Assembly: GCF_018613795.1 (NCBI RefSeq) | Contig: NZ_JAGGPN010000069.1 | Span: 1-39,267, forward strand | Direction: 5' to 3' | From: Arthrobacter sp. ISL-65 | GTDB lineage: Bacteria; Actinomycetota; Actinomycetes; Actinomycetales; Micrococcaceae | Length of the DNA: 39,267 nt | Part shown: one piece after another, positions 25,140 to 33,011 of the stretch | Layout: each line of letters begins with the position of its first letter | How positions within the stretch are numbered: the stretch's first letter is position 1 | Notes under the pieces: model-generated | Told to the model about the DNA's origin: nothing | The model's database searches: none | Seen by the model: only the letters and a program-made list of their open reading frames with translations | Position numbers and translations under genes: made by a program

Positions 25140-26663
25140 CTAGAGGGGGAGGGGGACTAGGCCGCCGAGGTTGCGGTATTTTTCGAGCCGGTGCGGGAGG
25201 AGTTCGGCCACCCCGGCCGCCGAGAGCGCGGCAAGTTCGTACTCGATGGCCTGCCCCAGGCGCTGGCAGAACGCCCTGCCCTCGTGTGCGGCGTCGGGCC
25301 GTTCGTCCACGATGTGCTCCACCATGCCGTGGGCGTGGAGTGAGGCGACGTTGACGCCCTGTGCCTCGGACATGGCCGGGGCGAACTCGGCGCTGCGGTG
25401 CACGATGGCGCTTGCGCCCTCGGGCGGCAGCGGGGACAGCCAGGCGTGCTGGGCCGCGATGGTGCGGTCGGCCGGGAACAGCGCCAAGGCGCCACCGCCG
25501 GTGCCCTGGCCCATCAGGACGGACACCGTGGGGGAGTTGAGGCCGATGAGGTCGTGGAGGGAGCGTGCGATTTCGCCAGCGAGCCCGCCTTCTTCCGCCT
25601 CCTTGGACAGGGCGGCGCCTCCGGTGTCGATCACCGTCACCAGGGGCAGTCCGAGCTCCTCGGCCAGCCGCATGCCGCGGCGGGCTTCGCGCAGCGATGC
25701 CGGGCCCATGGCGGTCTGCTGGGAGGGCCGGGGCCGGGTGTGCCCGATTACCACGCAGGACTTCTGGCCGAAGCGGGCCAGTGCCAGCAGTAGCCCGGGG
25801 TCCTTTTCGCCCTGGCCGGTGCCGTTGAGTGGAAGCACGTCGCGGGCCCCGTAGGCCAGCAGCTGGCGCAGGTCCGGGCGGCGCGGGTTCCGGGAGATCT
25901 CGATCGATTCCCAGGCGCCGGCGTCGGACGGTTTTACGGACAGCGTCCGCGGCGGGCGGACCTGCGCGTGGGGCCCGGCGACCAGGATGCTCAGGGCACG
26001 GTCCACGACGTCGGACAGCTGCCACGGCGGGACCACCGCGTCCACGAGCCCCTTGTCGAAGAGGTTCTCGGCCACCTGGACGTTCTCCGGAAAGGGTGCA
26101 CCGTAGAGGGCCTCGTAGACCCGCGGCCCCAGGAACCCGAGGAGGGAGCCGGGTTCGGCCACGGTGATGTGCCCGAGGGAACCCCAGGAAGCCATGACGC
26201 CGCCGGTGGTCGGGTGCCGAAGATAGACGAGGTAGGGCAGTCCTGCCTGCCGGTGTGCCCGGACCGCCGCGCTAATCTTCACCATGGAGAGGAACGCGAT
26301 GGTTCCCTCCTGCATGCGGGTGCCGCCCGACGCCGGTCCGGCCAGGAGCGGAAGCCCTTCCCGGGTTGCGCGTTCGACGGCGTTCACGATCCGTTCCGCT
26401 GCGGCGAGGCCGATGGAGCCGGCGAGGAAGCGGAATTCGCTGACGATGACGGCGACCCGGCGGCCGCGGATGAGGCCTTCGCCGGTGAGAACGGATTCGT
26501 CGACGCCGGTCTTTTCCCGGGCCGCGGCCAGTTCCTGCCGGTATTCCGGGCTGGGATCGGGGTCCACCACGGCGGAGTCCCAGGAGTGGTAGGAGCCGGG
26601 GTCAAGCACGGCGGCGATGAGTTCGGTGGCGTCCAGGTGCCGGACCTTCTGGGCAGCACTCAT
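25140..26663 (-). CDS. Fused carboxyltransferase (AccD-AccA type)
   Basis: A 507-residue protein combining both carboxyltransferase halves. The AccD-like half (about 50-250) has SGGTRMQEG and the PTTGGVMASWGSLGH motif; the AccA-like half (about 270-480) has VIDTGGAALSKEAEEGG, GQGTGGGALALF and LSPLPPEGASAI. The N-terminal four-cysteine zinc ribbon of normal AccD is absent. The fold moves a carboxyl group between biotin and an acyl-CoA, in either direction. The ATG at 26663 lies two bases after the CoA-transferase stop. In this operon, with a dicarboxylate carrier and a CoA-transferase, decarboxylation of a dicarboxylyl-CoA is as likely as fatty-acid precursor synthesis. No biotin carrier is encoded in the operon. 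Confidence 0.88.
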   Translation of the reverse strand: MSAAQKVRHLDATELIAAVLDPGSYHSWDSAVVDPDPSPEYRQELAAAREKTGVDESVLTGEGLIRGRRVAVIVSEFRFLAGSIGLAAAERIVNAVERATREGLPLLAGPASGGTRMQEGTIAFLSMVKISAAVRAHRQAGLPYLVYLRHPTTGGVMASWGSLGHITVAEPGSLLGFLGPRVYEALYGAPFPENVQVAENLFDKGLVDAVVPPWQLSDVVDRALSILVAGPHAQVRPPRTLSVKPSDAGAWESIEISRNPRRPDLRQLLAYGARDVLPLNGTGQGEKDPGLLLALARFGQKSCVVIGHTRPRPSQQTAMGPASLREARRGMRLAEELGLPLVTVIDTGGAALSKEAEEGGLAGEIARSLHDLIGLNSPTVSVLMGQGTGGGALALFPADRTIAAQHAWLSPLPPEGASAIVHRSAEFAPAMSEAQGVNVASLHAHGMVEHIVDERPDAAHEGRAFCQRLGQAIEYELAALSAAGVAELLPHRLEKYRNLGGLVPLPL

Positions 26664-26665
26664 GG

Positions 26666-27910
26666 TCAGCGGCCTTCCCCGCCAGCGGCGGCGGCAGCGG
26701 CGGCGGCGTCGGCCGGGACGAGTCCGAGCCATTGCCGGATCTGCTCGCCGTTCTGGTCCAGCAGCGGCGGCGCCGTGTGGGTTTTGAGGGTGGTTTCGGC
26801 GGTGTCCGCGGCGGCGAAAAAGCGCAGCGGCGGGCCCGGGAGGGTGACGTTGCCGAGGATCTTGTGGTCGACGTCGATCACCAGGCCCTGGGAGTGGACC
26901 TGCTCCCACTCGTAGACCTCGTCCAGGGTCCGGACCTTGCCGGCCGGGATCCCGGCGTCGTTCAGCTTGGCGAGCAGCGGTTCGGCCTCGTGGTCGGCGA
27001 AGGCGCGTTCCACTTCCTCGATGACCTTTTCCCGGTTCCGGACGCGCTCTGCGTTGGACGCGAACTCCGGCCGGTCGGCGTCGATGCCAAACGTGGATGT
27101 GAACGTGCGCCACAGTTTCTCGCTGCCCACGCTGATCTGCACGCGGCCCTGCCGGCAGTGGAACAGGCCGTAAGGGGCGATGGAGGGATGGTGGTTGCCC
27201 TGCGCCTTGGGGACCTCGCCCGCGACGGTGGCGCGGGTGCCCTGGAACGCGTGCACACCGATGAGTGCGGCGAGCAGCGAGGTACGGACGATCTGCCCCT
27301 GGCCTGTGCGTTCGCGCTGCAGCAGTGCCGCGAGGGTGCCGAACGCCCCGTACATGCCGGAAAGGAGGTCCGCGATGGGCACGCCCACCCGCTGGGGGTC
27401 GTCGGGGCCGGAGCCGGTCAGGGACATCAGCCCGGCCTCACCCTGGAGGATCTGGTCGTATCCGCTGCGGCGGGATTCCGGGCCGTCGTGGCCGAAACCG
27501 GTGATGGACAGGACCACCAGGGCAGGGTTCAGTGCGTGCATCTCCGCGGCGGAGAAGCCGAGCCGGTCCAGCACTCCGGGGCGGAAGTTTTCGATGACGA
27601 CGTCGGCGCGTTCGAGCAGTTCGCGCAGTACCGTCCGCCCGTCGTCGCTTTTGAGGTCCAGGGCGATGGATTCCTTGTTGCGGTTGCAGGAGAGGAAGTA
27701 GGTGGCCTGGGGATCGTCCTCGGGACCGACGAACGGCGGCCCCCAGCCGCGGGTGTCGTCTCCGGTGCCGGGGTTTTCGACCTTGATGACCCGTGCGCCG
27801 AGGTCCGCAAGCATCATGCCGGCGTGCGGTCCGGCCAGGGCGCGGCTGAGGTCCACCACTAGGTAGCCGGCGAGGGGCCCTTCGGGCTGGGGCGTGGATT
27901 CATGGCTCAT
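26666..27910 (-). CDS. CaiB/BaiF family (class III) CoA-transferase
   Basis: A 414-residue class III CoA-transferase. It opens with GPLAGYLVVDLSRALAGPHA, followed by ADLGARVIKVENPGTGDDTR; further motifs are NRNKESIALDLKS, ENFRPGVLDRLG and GYDQILQGEAGLMSLTG. The conserved catalytic Asp should be about D181 in GVPIADLLSGMYG, by analogy with formyl-CoA transferase. It transfers CoA to a carboxylic acid. Its location between a MatC-type carrier and a carboxyltransferase suggests activation of an imported dicarboxylate. It ends in an Ala-rich tail. Confidence 0.9.
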   Translation of the reverse strand: MSHESTPQPEGPLAGYLVVDLSRALAGPHAGMMLADLGARVIKVENPGTGDDTRGWGPPFVGPEDDPQATYFLSCNRNKESIALDLKSDDGRTVLRELLERADVVIENFRPGVLDRLGFSAAEMHALNPALVVLSITGFGHDGPESRRSGYDQILQGEAGLMSLTGSGPDDPQRVGVPIADLLSGMYGAFGTLAALLQRERTGQGQIVRTSLLAALIGVHAFQGTRATVAGEVPKAQGNHHPSIAPYGLFHCRQGRVQISVGSEKLWRTFTSTFGIDADRPEFASNAERVRNREKVIEEVERAFADHEAEPLLAKLNDAGIPAGKVRTLDEVYEWEQVHSQGLVIDVDHKILGNVTLPGPPLRFFAAADTAETTLKTHTAPPLLDQNGEQIRQWLGLVPADAAAAAAAAGGEGR

Positions 27911-27963
27911 GCTGGGTGTTCCTTTTCTTGCTTGGAGGGGCTGGTGGTCCTGTTCCGGGGTGG

Positions 27964-29352
27964 CTACATCCAGCCGGGGAGGACCATGACCAGCCAGGCG
28001 ATGGCGGGGCCGGCAACGACGACGATGCCGCTGTAGGCCAGGATCTGCTTGTAGAACTTGTCCTTGTCCACGTCCTCGGGGGCGTTGGCGAGGACCAGGG
28101 CACCGTTGGTGGAGAACGGCGAGACGTCCACGATGGTGGCGGCGACGGCCAGGGCAGCGATCACGCCGACGGCGCCGATTTCGCCGGTGGACAGGAAGGG
28201 AACGGCGAGCGGGATGAGTGCGGCCAGGATGGCGGTGGAGGAGGCGAAGGCCGAGACAATGGCGCCGATGTAGCAGATCAGCAGGGCCGCGAGCAGCGGC
28301 ATCCCGAGGTGGGCGACGCCGTCGGAGACGAACTTGATGGTGCCGGCTTCCTCGAGGACGCCCACGAAGGTGAGCATGCCGCAGATGAGCAGGACGGTGG
28401 ACCAGCTGATCTTGTTGATGGCGCCCTTCTGGGCGGCGGGCGAGACGAGGGCCAGAATCATGGCGATGGTGATGGAGACGAAGCCGACGTCCACCTTGAA
28501 GCCCAGAGAGATGACGGCGAGGGCGATCAGGCCGGCGATGGTGACCAGCTGCGGAACAGTGGCACGGGCACCGCTGGCATCGGCCGCCGCAGCGGCTGAG
28601 GCGGAACCAGAGGTTCCCTTGCGGGCCACTCCGGAGGGGGAGATGTCAGAGCCGGAGCCCCGAAGGGTGACACCGGCCGCGCGGGCGCCGACGCTGACGG
28701 CCATCCGGGACTCGGCGGCCTGCTCCACGAGTCGGCCGGTCTTGGTGAACAGCAGTTTGCTGCCGCCCAGGACGATGAACAACACGACGGCGATGGCGAG
28801 GTTAAAGATGAAGCTGGCCAGGAAGATCGCCATCGGGCTGGCTTCCAGATCTGTCTTCGCAATGATGCCGTTGACCGTGACGCCGTACACGGCGATCGGG
28901 GAGAAGCCGCCTGCCTGTGCGCCGTGGATCACCATCATGCCCATCATCAGCGGGTTGATCTTGTGCTTCGCGGCGAAGCTGAGTGCGATCGGCGCGATGA
29001 TCGCGACGGCGGCGGGAGACAGGGCTCCGACGGCGGTGATGACGGCCGTGATGGCGAACATGACCCAGGGGATGAGCGCCACCTTGCTGCCCACCAGCCT
29101 GACCGCGCCGCGGACCAGCAGGTCGATGGTTCCGTTGTTCTGGGCGATGGCGAAGAGGTAGGTGACGCCGACAATGGTCAGGAAAAGGCCGCCAGGGAAG
29201 TTGGCAAGAATATCGCTGGTGGACATTCCCAGGACCACCGAGCCGAGCAGGAAGGCGCCCACGAAAGCCAGGGCGCCCATGTTGAGAGGCAGCACCGTGG
29301 CCAGCAGGAACATCACCGCCAGGATGATGATGGACAGGACGGGAGCGGACAT
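27964..29352 (-). CDS. MatC-type dicarboxylate carrier (SLC13-like permease)
   Basis: A 462-residue permease with 10-12 membrane helices. The N-terminal part (about 1-150) matches the MatC_N type: VLPLNMGALAFVGAFLLGS, ANFPGGLFLTIVGVTYLFAI, then GALSPAAVAIIAPIAL. A hydrophilic Ser/Ala/Gly-rich loop (about 215-265) splits the two halves. MatC proteins were described as malonate carriers in rhizobia; related proteins take other C3-C4 dicarboxylates. GGAGGA precedes the ATG. First gene of the minus-strand operon with the CoA-transferase and carboxyltransferase, divergent from a GntR gene. Confidence 0.85.
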   Translation of the reverse strand: MSAPVLSIIILAVMFLLATVLPLNMGALAFVGAFLLGSVVLGMSTSDILANFPGGLFLTIVGVTYLFAIAQNNGTIDLLVRGAVRLVGSKVALIPWVMFAITAVITAVGALSPAAVAIIAPIALSFAAKHKINPLMMGMMVIHGAQAGGFSPIAVYGVTVNGIIAKTDLEASPMAIFLASFIFNLAIAVVLFIVLGGSKLLFTKTGRLVEQAAESRMAVSVGARAAGVTLRGSGSDISPSGVARKGTSGSASAAAAADASGARATVPQLVTIAGLIALAVISLGFKVDVGFVSITIAMILALVSPAAQKGAINKISWSTVLLICGMLTFVGVLEEAGTIKFVSDGVAHLGMPLLAALLICYIGAIVSAFASSTAILAALIPLAVPFLSTGEIGAVGVIAALAVAATIVDVSPFSTNGALVLANAPEDVDKDKFYKQILAYSGIVVVAGPAIAWLVMVLPGWM

Positions 29353-29412
29353 CGTTGTTCCTCCGGGATGAGAGTTGATGTGATGTGGCTTACAAGCTCA
29401 CTGGCCTAGCCT

Positions 29413-29437
29413 CCTAGACACTAGGTGACTTTGTCAA
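29413..29437. promoter_or_regulatory. Putative GntR3 operator and -35 of the carrier operon
   Basis: CCTAG-ACA-CTAGG (29413-29425) is a perfect inverted repeat. Immediately next to it, TTGACA on the minus strand (29432-29437) is a consensus -35 for the carrier operon, so a bound repressor would block it. For the plus strand, TAAGCT (29449-29454) is a possible -10 for the regulator. Confidence 0.5.
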
Positions 29438-29482
29438 TACTCCTCCGCTAAGCTGGGGCAAGACATCGCCGGAAGGATGCGC

Positions 29483-30184
29483 ATGCCAAGGAAGACAGCA
29501 ACGCAACAGATTTCCCGCGTCGCGCGGCCCCGACTCTACGAACAGCTCGTGGAGCAGCTGATGGACTTCATCGAGTCCGCGCAGCTGGGGCCCGGAGACA
29601 CGCTTCCCGCCGAGCGGGACCTGGCCGAACGGCTGGGCGTTTCCCGGGCCACGTTGGCCCAGGCGCTGGTTGCCCTTGAAGTCCTGGGCGTGATTGATGT
29701 CCAGCACGGCACCGGCGCGGTGCTTGTCTACCGGCCCAACGTTCCCTCCGTGCTCAAGGGTCTTCGCGAGCACCGCAGCCGCCTTCCCGAAATTGTCGAA
29801 GCCCGCAGCACGCTCGAGGTCAAGCTGGCCGAGCTTGCTGCCGAGCGCCGCACCGACGAGGACATGCGGGCGATCGACAAAGCCCTGGACGTCATGGCGG
29901 AAGAGGTGGCCGCGGGCGCGAAAGGGGCCCACGGCGACGAGCTGTTCCACCAGGCCATCACCGCCGCCGCGCACTCCGGCGTGCTTGCCCAGCTCATGAG
30001 CTTCATTGCGGAGATGATCCTCGAAACACGGCTCGAATCGCTGGGACAGCCCGGCCGGCCGGAGCAGTCACTGGCATCCCACCGCAAAATCGCGGACGCC
30101 ATCCGTGTCCAGGACTCGGAGGCCGCCGCGGCGGCGATGCTGGACCACATCACCCTCGTGTCCGACGTCGCCCTGCTGAAGTAA
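29483..30184 (+). CDS. GntR-family regulator, FadR/FCD type (carrier operon)
   Basis: A 233-residue regulator. The winged helix (about 10-75) includes LPAERDLAERLGVSRATLAQAL and a GTGAVLVY wing; the FCD domain (about 85-225) has GDELFHQAITAAAHS. I prefer the ATG at 29483, since GGAAGG lies six bases upstream, to the ATG at 29477 that overlaps that site. It probably controls the divergent carrier/CoA-transferase/carboxyltransferase operon, like MatR next to mat genes in rhizobia. The effector is unknown. An amidotransferase gene follows four bases after the stop. Confidence 0.9.
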   Translation: MPRKTATQQISRVARPRLYEQLVEQLMDFIESAQLGPGDTLPAERDLAERLGVSRATLAQALVALEVLGVIDVQHGTGAVLVYRPNVPSVLKGLREHRSRLPEIVEARSTLEVKLAELAAERRTDEDMRAIDKALDVMAEEVAAGAKGAHGDELFHQAITAAAHSGVLAQLMSFIAEMILETRLESLGQPGRPEQSLASHRKIADAIRVQDSEAAAAAMLDHITLVSDVALLK

Positions 30185-30188
30185 GCAC

Positions 30189-30920
30189 GTGAAGCCGTTT
30201 CTGCTGCTCGCCTCGCGGGCCGAGGACGTCGCCGCGGAGGACGAATACGAGTCGTACCTGCGCTTTTGCGAGCTGGAACCGCACCAGCTGACGCGCATCC
30301 GGATGGAGCGCGCGGCCCTGCCGGAGCTGGACCTGGGTGACTATTCCGGCGTCATCGTGGGCGGCAGCCCGTTCACCTCGAGCGATCCTCCCGCAAAGAA
30401 GACCGAAGCACAGCACCGCGTGGAGCGCGAACTGTCCGCGCTGCTGGACCGGATCGTGGTGGAGGACTTCCCGTTCCTGGGCGCCTGCTATGGCGTCGGT
30501 ACCCTTGGCCTGCACCAGGGCGCCGTGATCGACCGGACCTACGGCGAGCAGCTGGGCGGCGTGACCATAAGCCTGAGCCCGGAGGGCCTGCAGGATCCGC
30601 TGCTGGCCGGCCTTCCGGCGCAGTTCACCGCCTTCACGGGCCACAAGGAAGGGTGCACTGTGCTGCCCGCGCACGCAGTGCTGCTGGCGAGCTCCGCAGC
30701 CTGCCCCGTCCACATGTTCCGGATCAAGCAGAACCTGTACGCCACGCAGTTCCACCCGGAACTCGACGCCGAAGGCCTGGTGACCAGGATCGACATCTAC
30801 CGGAACGCCGGATACTTCCCGCCCGAATCTGCCGAGGAGCTGATGGCGGAAGCCCGGACGTACACGGCCACCGAACCCATGAAGATCCTGCGGAACTTCG
30901 TGAAGCTCTACGGCAAGTAA
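30189..30920 (+). CDS. Class I glutamine amidotransferase
   Basis: A 243-residue stand-alone GATase1 domain. The nucleophile is Cys100 in FLGACYGVG; His189 and Glu191 in TQFHPE complete the triad. GVIVGGSPFTS is the typical early motif. Such proteins hydrolyse glutamine or gamma-glutamyl compounds and are usually annotated GMP synthase-like. A GTG start at 30189 follows the regulator stop after four bases without its own strong ribosome binding site, so it may be translated by coupling. Link to the carrier operon is unclear. Confidence 0.85.
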   Translation: MKPFLLLASRAEDVAAEDEYESYLRFCELEPHQLTRIRMERAALPELDLGDYSGVIVGGSPFTSSDPPAKKTEAQHRVERELSALLDRIVVEDFPFLGACYGVGTLGLHQGAVIDRTYGEQLGGVTISLSPEGLQDPLLAGLPAQFTAFTGHKEGCTVLPAHAVLLASSAACPVHMFRIKQNLYATQFHPELDAEGLVTRIDIYRNAGYFPPESAEELMAEARTYTATEPMKILRNFVKLYGK

Positions 30921-31170
30921 CGCCGTTAAGTGGCAATGCGCCGGTTTGGCCACTCACACCGGGACCATTGACTTCGGCCTGCAGAGGTCTACGGTTGAGC
31001 TACGTCAACATGTGATCTGTTGCGTGCGTGTGCGGCGAGGGGAAGCCACACCAAAAAGATGCGGCTGCTTTACTGTCACGTTCGGCAGCAGCCCGCACCT
31101 CGTTAACGTGGCGTTTCTCCAGAAACCGCCTTCAAATTCCAGGTCTCAACCAAGTCTGCAGGTACCGTTT

Positions 31171-31569
31171 ATGACTGCCAATTTCATTACAGCCCTTGCC
31201 GTCAAATCCTTCGATGAACCGGACAAGAAGAGGTGCCCGGACAAAGCCGAGGTGGACTTGGTCAGCGTCAACGACTTCTCCGTTGCCCGGCTGATCCTCG
31301 CCCCCGGCTGGCGCTGGTCCGAATGCACCAAGCCCACCGAACAAACGCCCTTCTGCCAGCACAACCACCTCGGGTTCTGCCTCTCCGGTGTCATGGAGGT
31401 GGAGACACCTGGGGGTGCCCGCTCCTCCATACGCGCCAATGACACGTATGCGATTCCTCCGGGGCACGATGAATGGGTGGTGGGTTCCGAGCCGTTCGTG
31501 GCCGTTGAGTTCCTCGGCGCGGCATCTTTCGGGCGGCCGGTCAGCCGCGGCCTGCACGCCCGAATCTGA
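31171..31569 (+). CDS. Cupin domain protein
   Basis: A 132-residue single-domain cupin. The metal-binding motif is visible in CQHNHLGFCLSGVMEVE, followed by IRANDTYAIPPGHDEWVVG. I chose the ATG at 31171 because it starts at the beginning of the conserved fold; the ribosome binding site is weak (CAGG). The 250 bases upstream (30921-31170) hold no gene that I can support. The function could be binding or enzymatic and is not predictable. A terminator follows at 31596. Confidence 0.75.
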   Translation: MTANFITALAVKSFDEPDKKRCPDKAEVDLVSVNDFSVARLILAPGWRWSECTKPTEQTPFCQHNHLGFCLSGVMEVETPGGARSSIRANDTYAIPPGHDEWVVGSEPFVAVEFLGAASFGRPVSRGLHARI

Positions 31570-31595
31570 CCTGGCCACTCTGAACTCCAGCACCA

Positions 31596-31623
31596 GGGCC
31601 GCCAGCCGTTGAGCCGGCGGCCC
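31596..31623 (+). terminator. Hairpin terminator after the cupin gene
   Basis: GGGCCGCC (31596-31603) pairs with GGCGGCCC (31616-31623), with two more pairs inside, 26 bases after the cupin stop. No clear T-tract. Confidence 0.6.
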
Positions 31624-31716
31624 CTGCTGCGCGGGTACGTCCCCTTATTGGCACGGCGTTCCGCAAGGGATAACGTCACTGCCATGGGATGCCGTTCCAG
31701 CTGAGGAGGCGCCGCT

Positions 31717-32733
31717 GTGGCCATCATCGACAACGCAGTGTACGTGGAAGGGCACCGGACGGCGGATCCCGAAGGGCTGGAGGAAACATACTTCCTGCTG
31801 CGGCAGCGCGAGGGCATGGCCTGGATCGGGCTTTACCGTCCCGACCCCCACGAGCTGCGATCGGTGGCGGATGAGTTCGACCTGAGCCCGCTTGCGGTTG
31901 AAGACGCGCTGACCGGGCACCAGCGCGCCAAGCTTGAGCATTACGGTGAAACGCTCTTTCTGGTCCTGCGCCCGGCGCGGTATCTCGACGACGTCGAGAA
32001 GGTGGAGTTCGGCGAGATCCACGTTTTTGCCGGACCGGACTTCGTGGTTACGGTCCGCCGTGCAGAGTCACCGGACCTGGCGCGGGTGCGCCGCCGCATG
32101 GAATCACAGCCCGAATTCCTTGCCCTGGGTCCCGACGCCGTGCTGTACGCCATCCTGGACCAGGTGGTCGACGAGTACGAGCCGGTCGCGGCAGGCCTGG
32201 AAAACGACATCGACGAGATCGAGGACGAACTGTTCGGCGCGGACCCGGAGGTGTCCCGCCGTATCTACGAACTGTCCCGCCAGGTCATCAGCGTGCAGCG
32301 CGCCACCGGGCCGCTCGCCGGAATCCTGCAGGCACTGGTCACCGGAACACCGGACCACCACCCCGGCGCCGAGCTCCAAGACCACCTCCGCGATGTGCTG
32401 GACCACGTCCTGCGGCTCAATGACCGGATCGCGTCCTTCCGGGCACTGCTACAGAACGCGCTCGCGGTCAATGCGGCCCTCGTTGCCCAGCGCCAGAACG
32501 ACGAGATGCGCCGCCTCACGGAGTCCAGCTTCGCGCAGAGCGAGCAGGTCAAGAGGATCTCTTCCTGGGCGGCCATCCTCTTCGCACCCACGCTCATCGG
32601 CACCATCTACGGAATGAACTTCCATACGATGCCTGAACTGGACTGGATCTTCGGCTATCCCATGGCGCTGGGCCTGATGATCGGCATGGGGCTGGTCCTG
32701 TACGCCACGTTCAAGCACAACAACTGGATCTAG
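31717..32733 (+). CDS. corA: CorA-type magnesium/cobalt transporter
   Basis: A 338-residue CorA protein. A large acidic N-terminal cytoplasmic domain (1-275) leads to a long helix and two C-terminal membrane helices. The pore signature GMN is at about 299-301 (IYGMNFHTMPELDW), and the protein ends in the basic FKHNNWI tail. CorA forms a homopentamer importing Mg2+ (also Co2+ or Ni2+). The start is a GTG at 31717 with GAGGAG nine bases upstream. A strong terminator lies 209 bases downstream at 32942. Confidence 0.93.
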   Translation: MAIIDNAVYVEGHRTADPEGLEETYFLLRQREGMAWIGLYRPDPHELRSVADEFDLSPLAVEDALTGHQRAKLEHYGETLFLVLRPARYLDDVEKVEFGEIHVFAGPDFVVTVRRAESPDLARVRRRMESQPEFLALGPDAVLYAILDQVVDEYEPVAAGLENDIDEIEDELFGADPEVSRRIYELSRQVISVQRATGPLAGILQALVTGTPDHHPGAELQDHLRDVLDHVLRLNDRIASFRALLQNALAVNAALVAQRQNDEMRRLTESSFAQSEQVKRISSWAAILFAPTLIGTIYGMNFHTMPELDWIFGYPMALGLMIGMGLVLYATFKHNNWI

Positions 32734-32941
32734 AATCGACCGCACACCCGCCGACACCCTATTTGGGTGGGAACATCGCAGGCGGGGCAACTTTTCCAAG
32801 GTTTCCAGAAGCAGCCGGCCCAACAATTGCGGTGGTTCCACTCCCGTTGCGGCAGGGGAGCGGAATCCTGAACTTGATCGTGGGCGGGGCCGGTAGGCCA
32901 GCGGCCCGGAAAGTTTGGGGTTCCGCGTCCCTGGGGATTCA

Positions 32942-32978
32942 GCAGACCTGCGGCTCCGGCCGCAGGTCTGCCTTTTTT
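32942..32978 (+). terminator. Strong intrinsic terminator, possible attenuator
   Basis: A perfect 13-bp stem (32942-32954 / 32959-32971) with a TCCG loop and six Ts (32973-32978), the most classical terminator in the window. It sits 209 bases after corA and only 33 bases before the multicopper oxidase start codon, with no evident promoter after it. It may end corA transcription or attenuate the oxidase. The 32734-33011 interval holds no protein gene that I can support. Confidence 0.85.
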
Positions 32979-33011
32979 CAATCCAAATCATCGCGACATC
33001 TGGAGGAGACA

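Noticed and set aside
26664..27113. Extended N-terminus for the fused carboxyltransferase
   Set aside because: The frame stays open upstream but overlaps the CoA-transferase; the ATG at 26663, two bases after that gene's stop, matches the family start.
26732..27862. A 376-codon plus-strand frame opposite the CoA-transferase
   Set aside because: Shadow frame; the minus strand carries all class III CoA-transferase motifs.
32734..33011. Known riboswitch in the multicopper oxidase leader
   Set aside because: I looked for cobalamin, M-box, guanidine and fluoride consensus elements and could not match any; only the terminator stem is certain.
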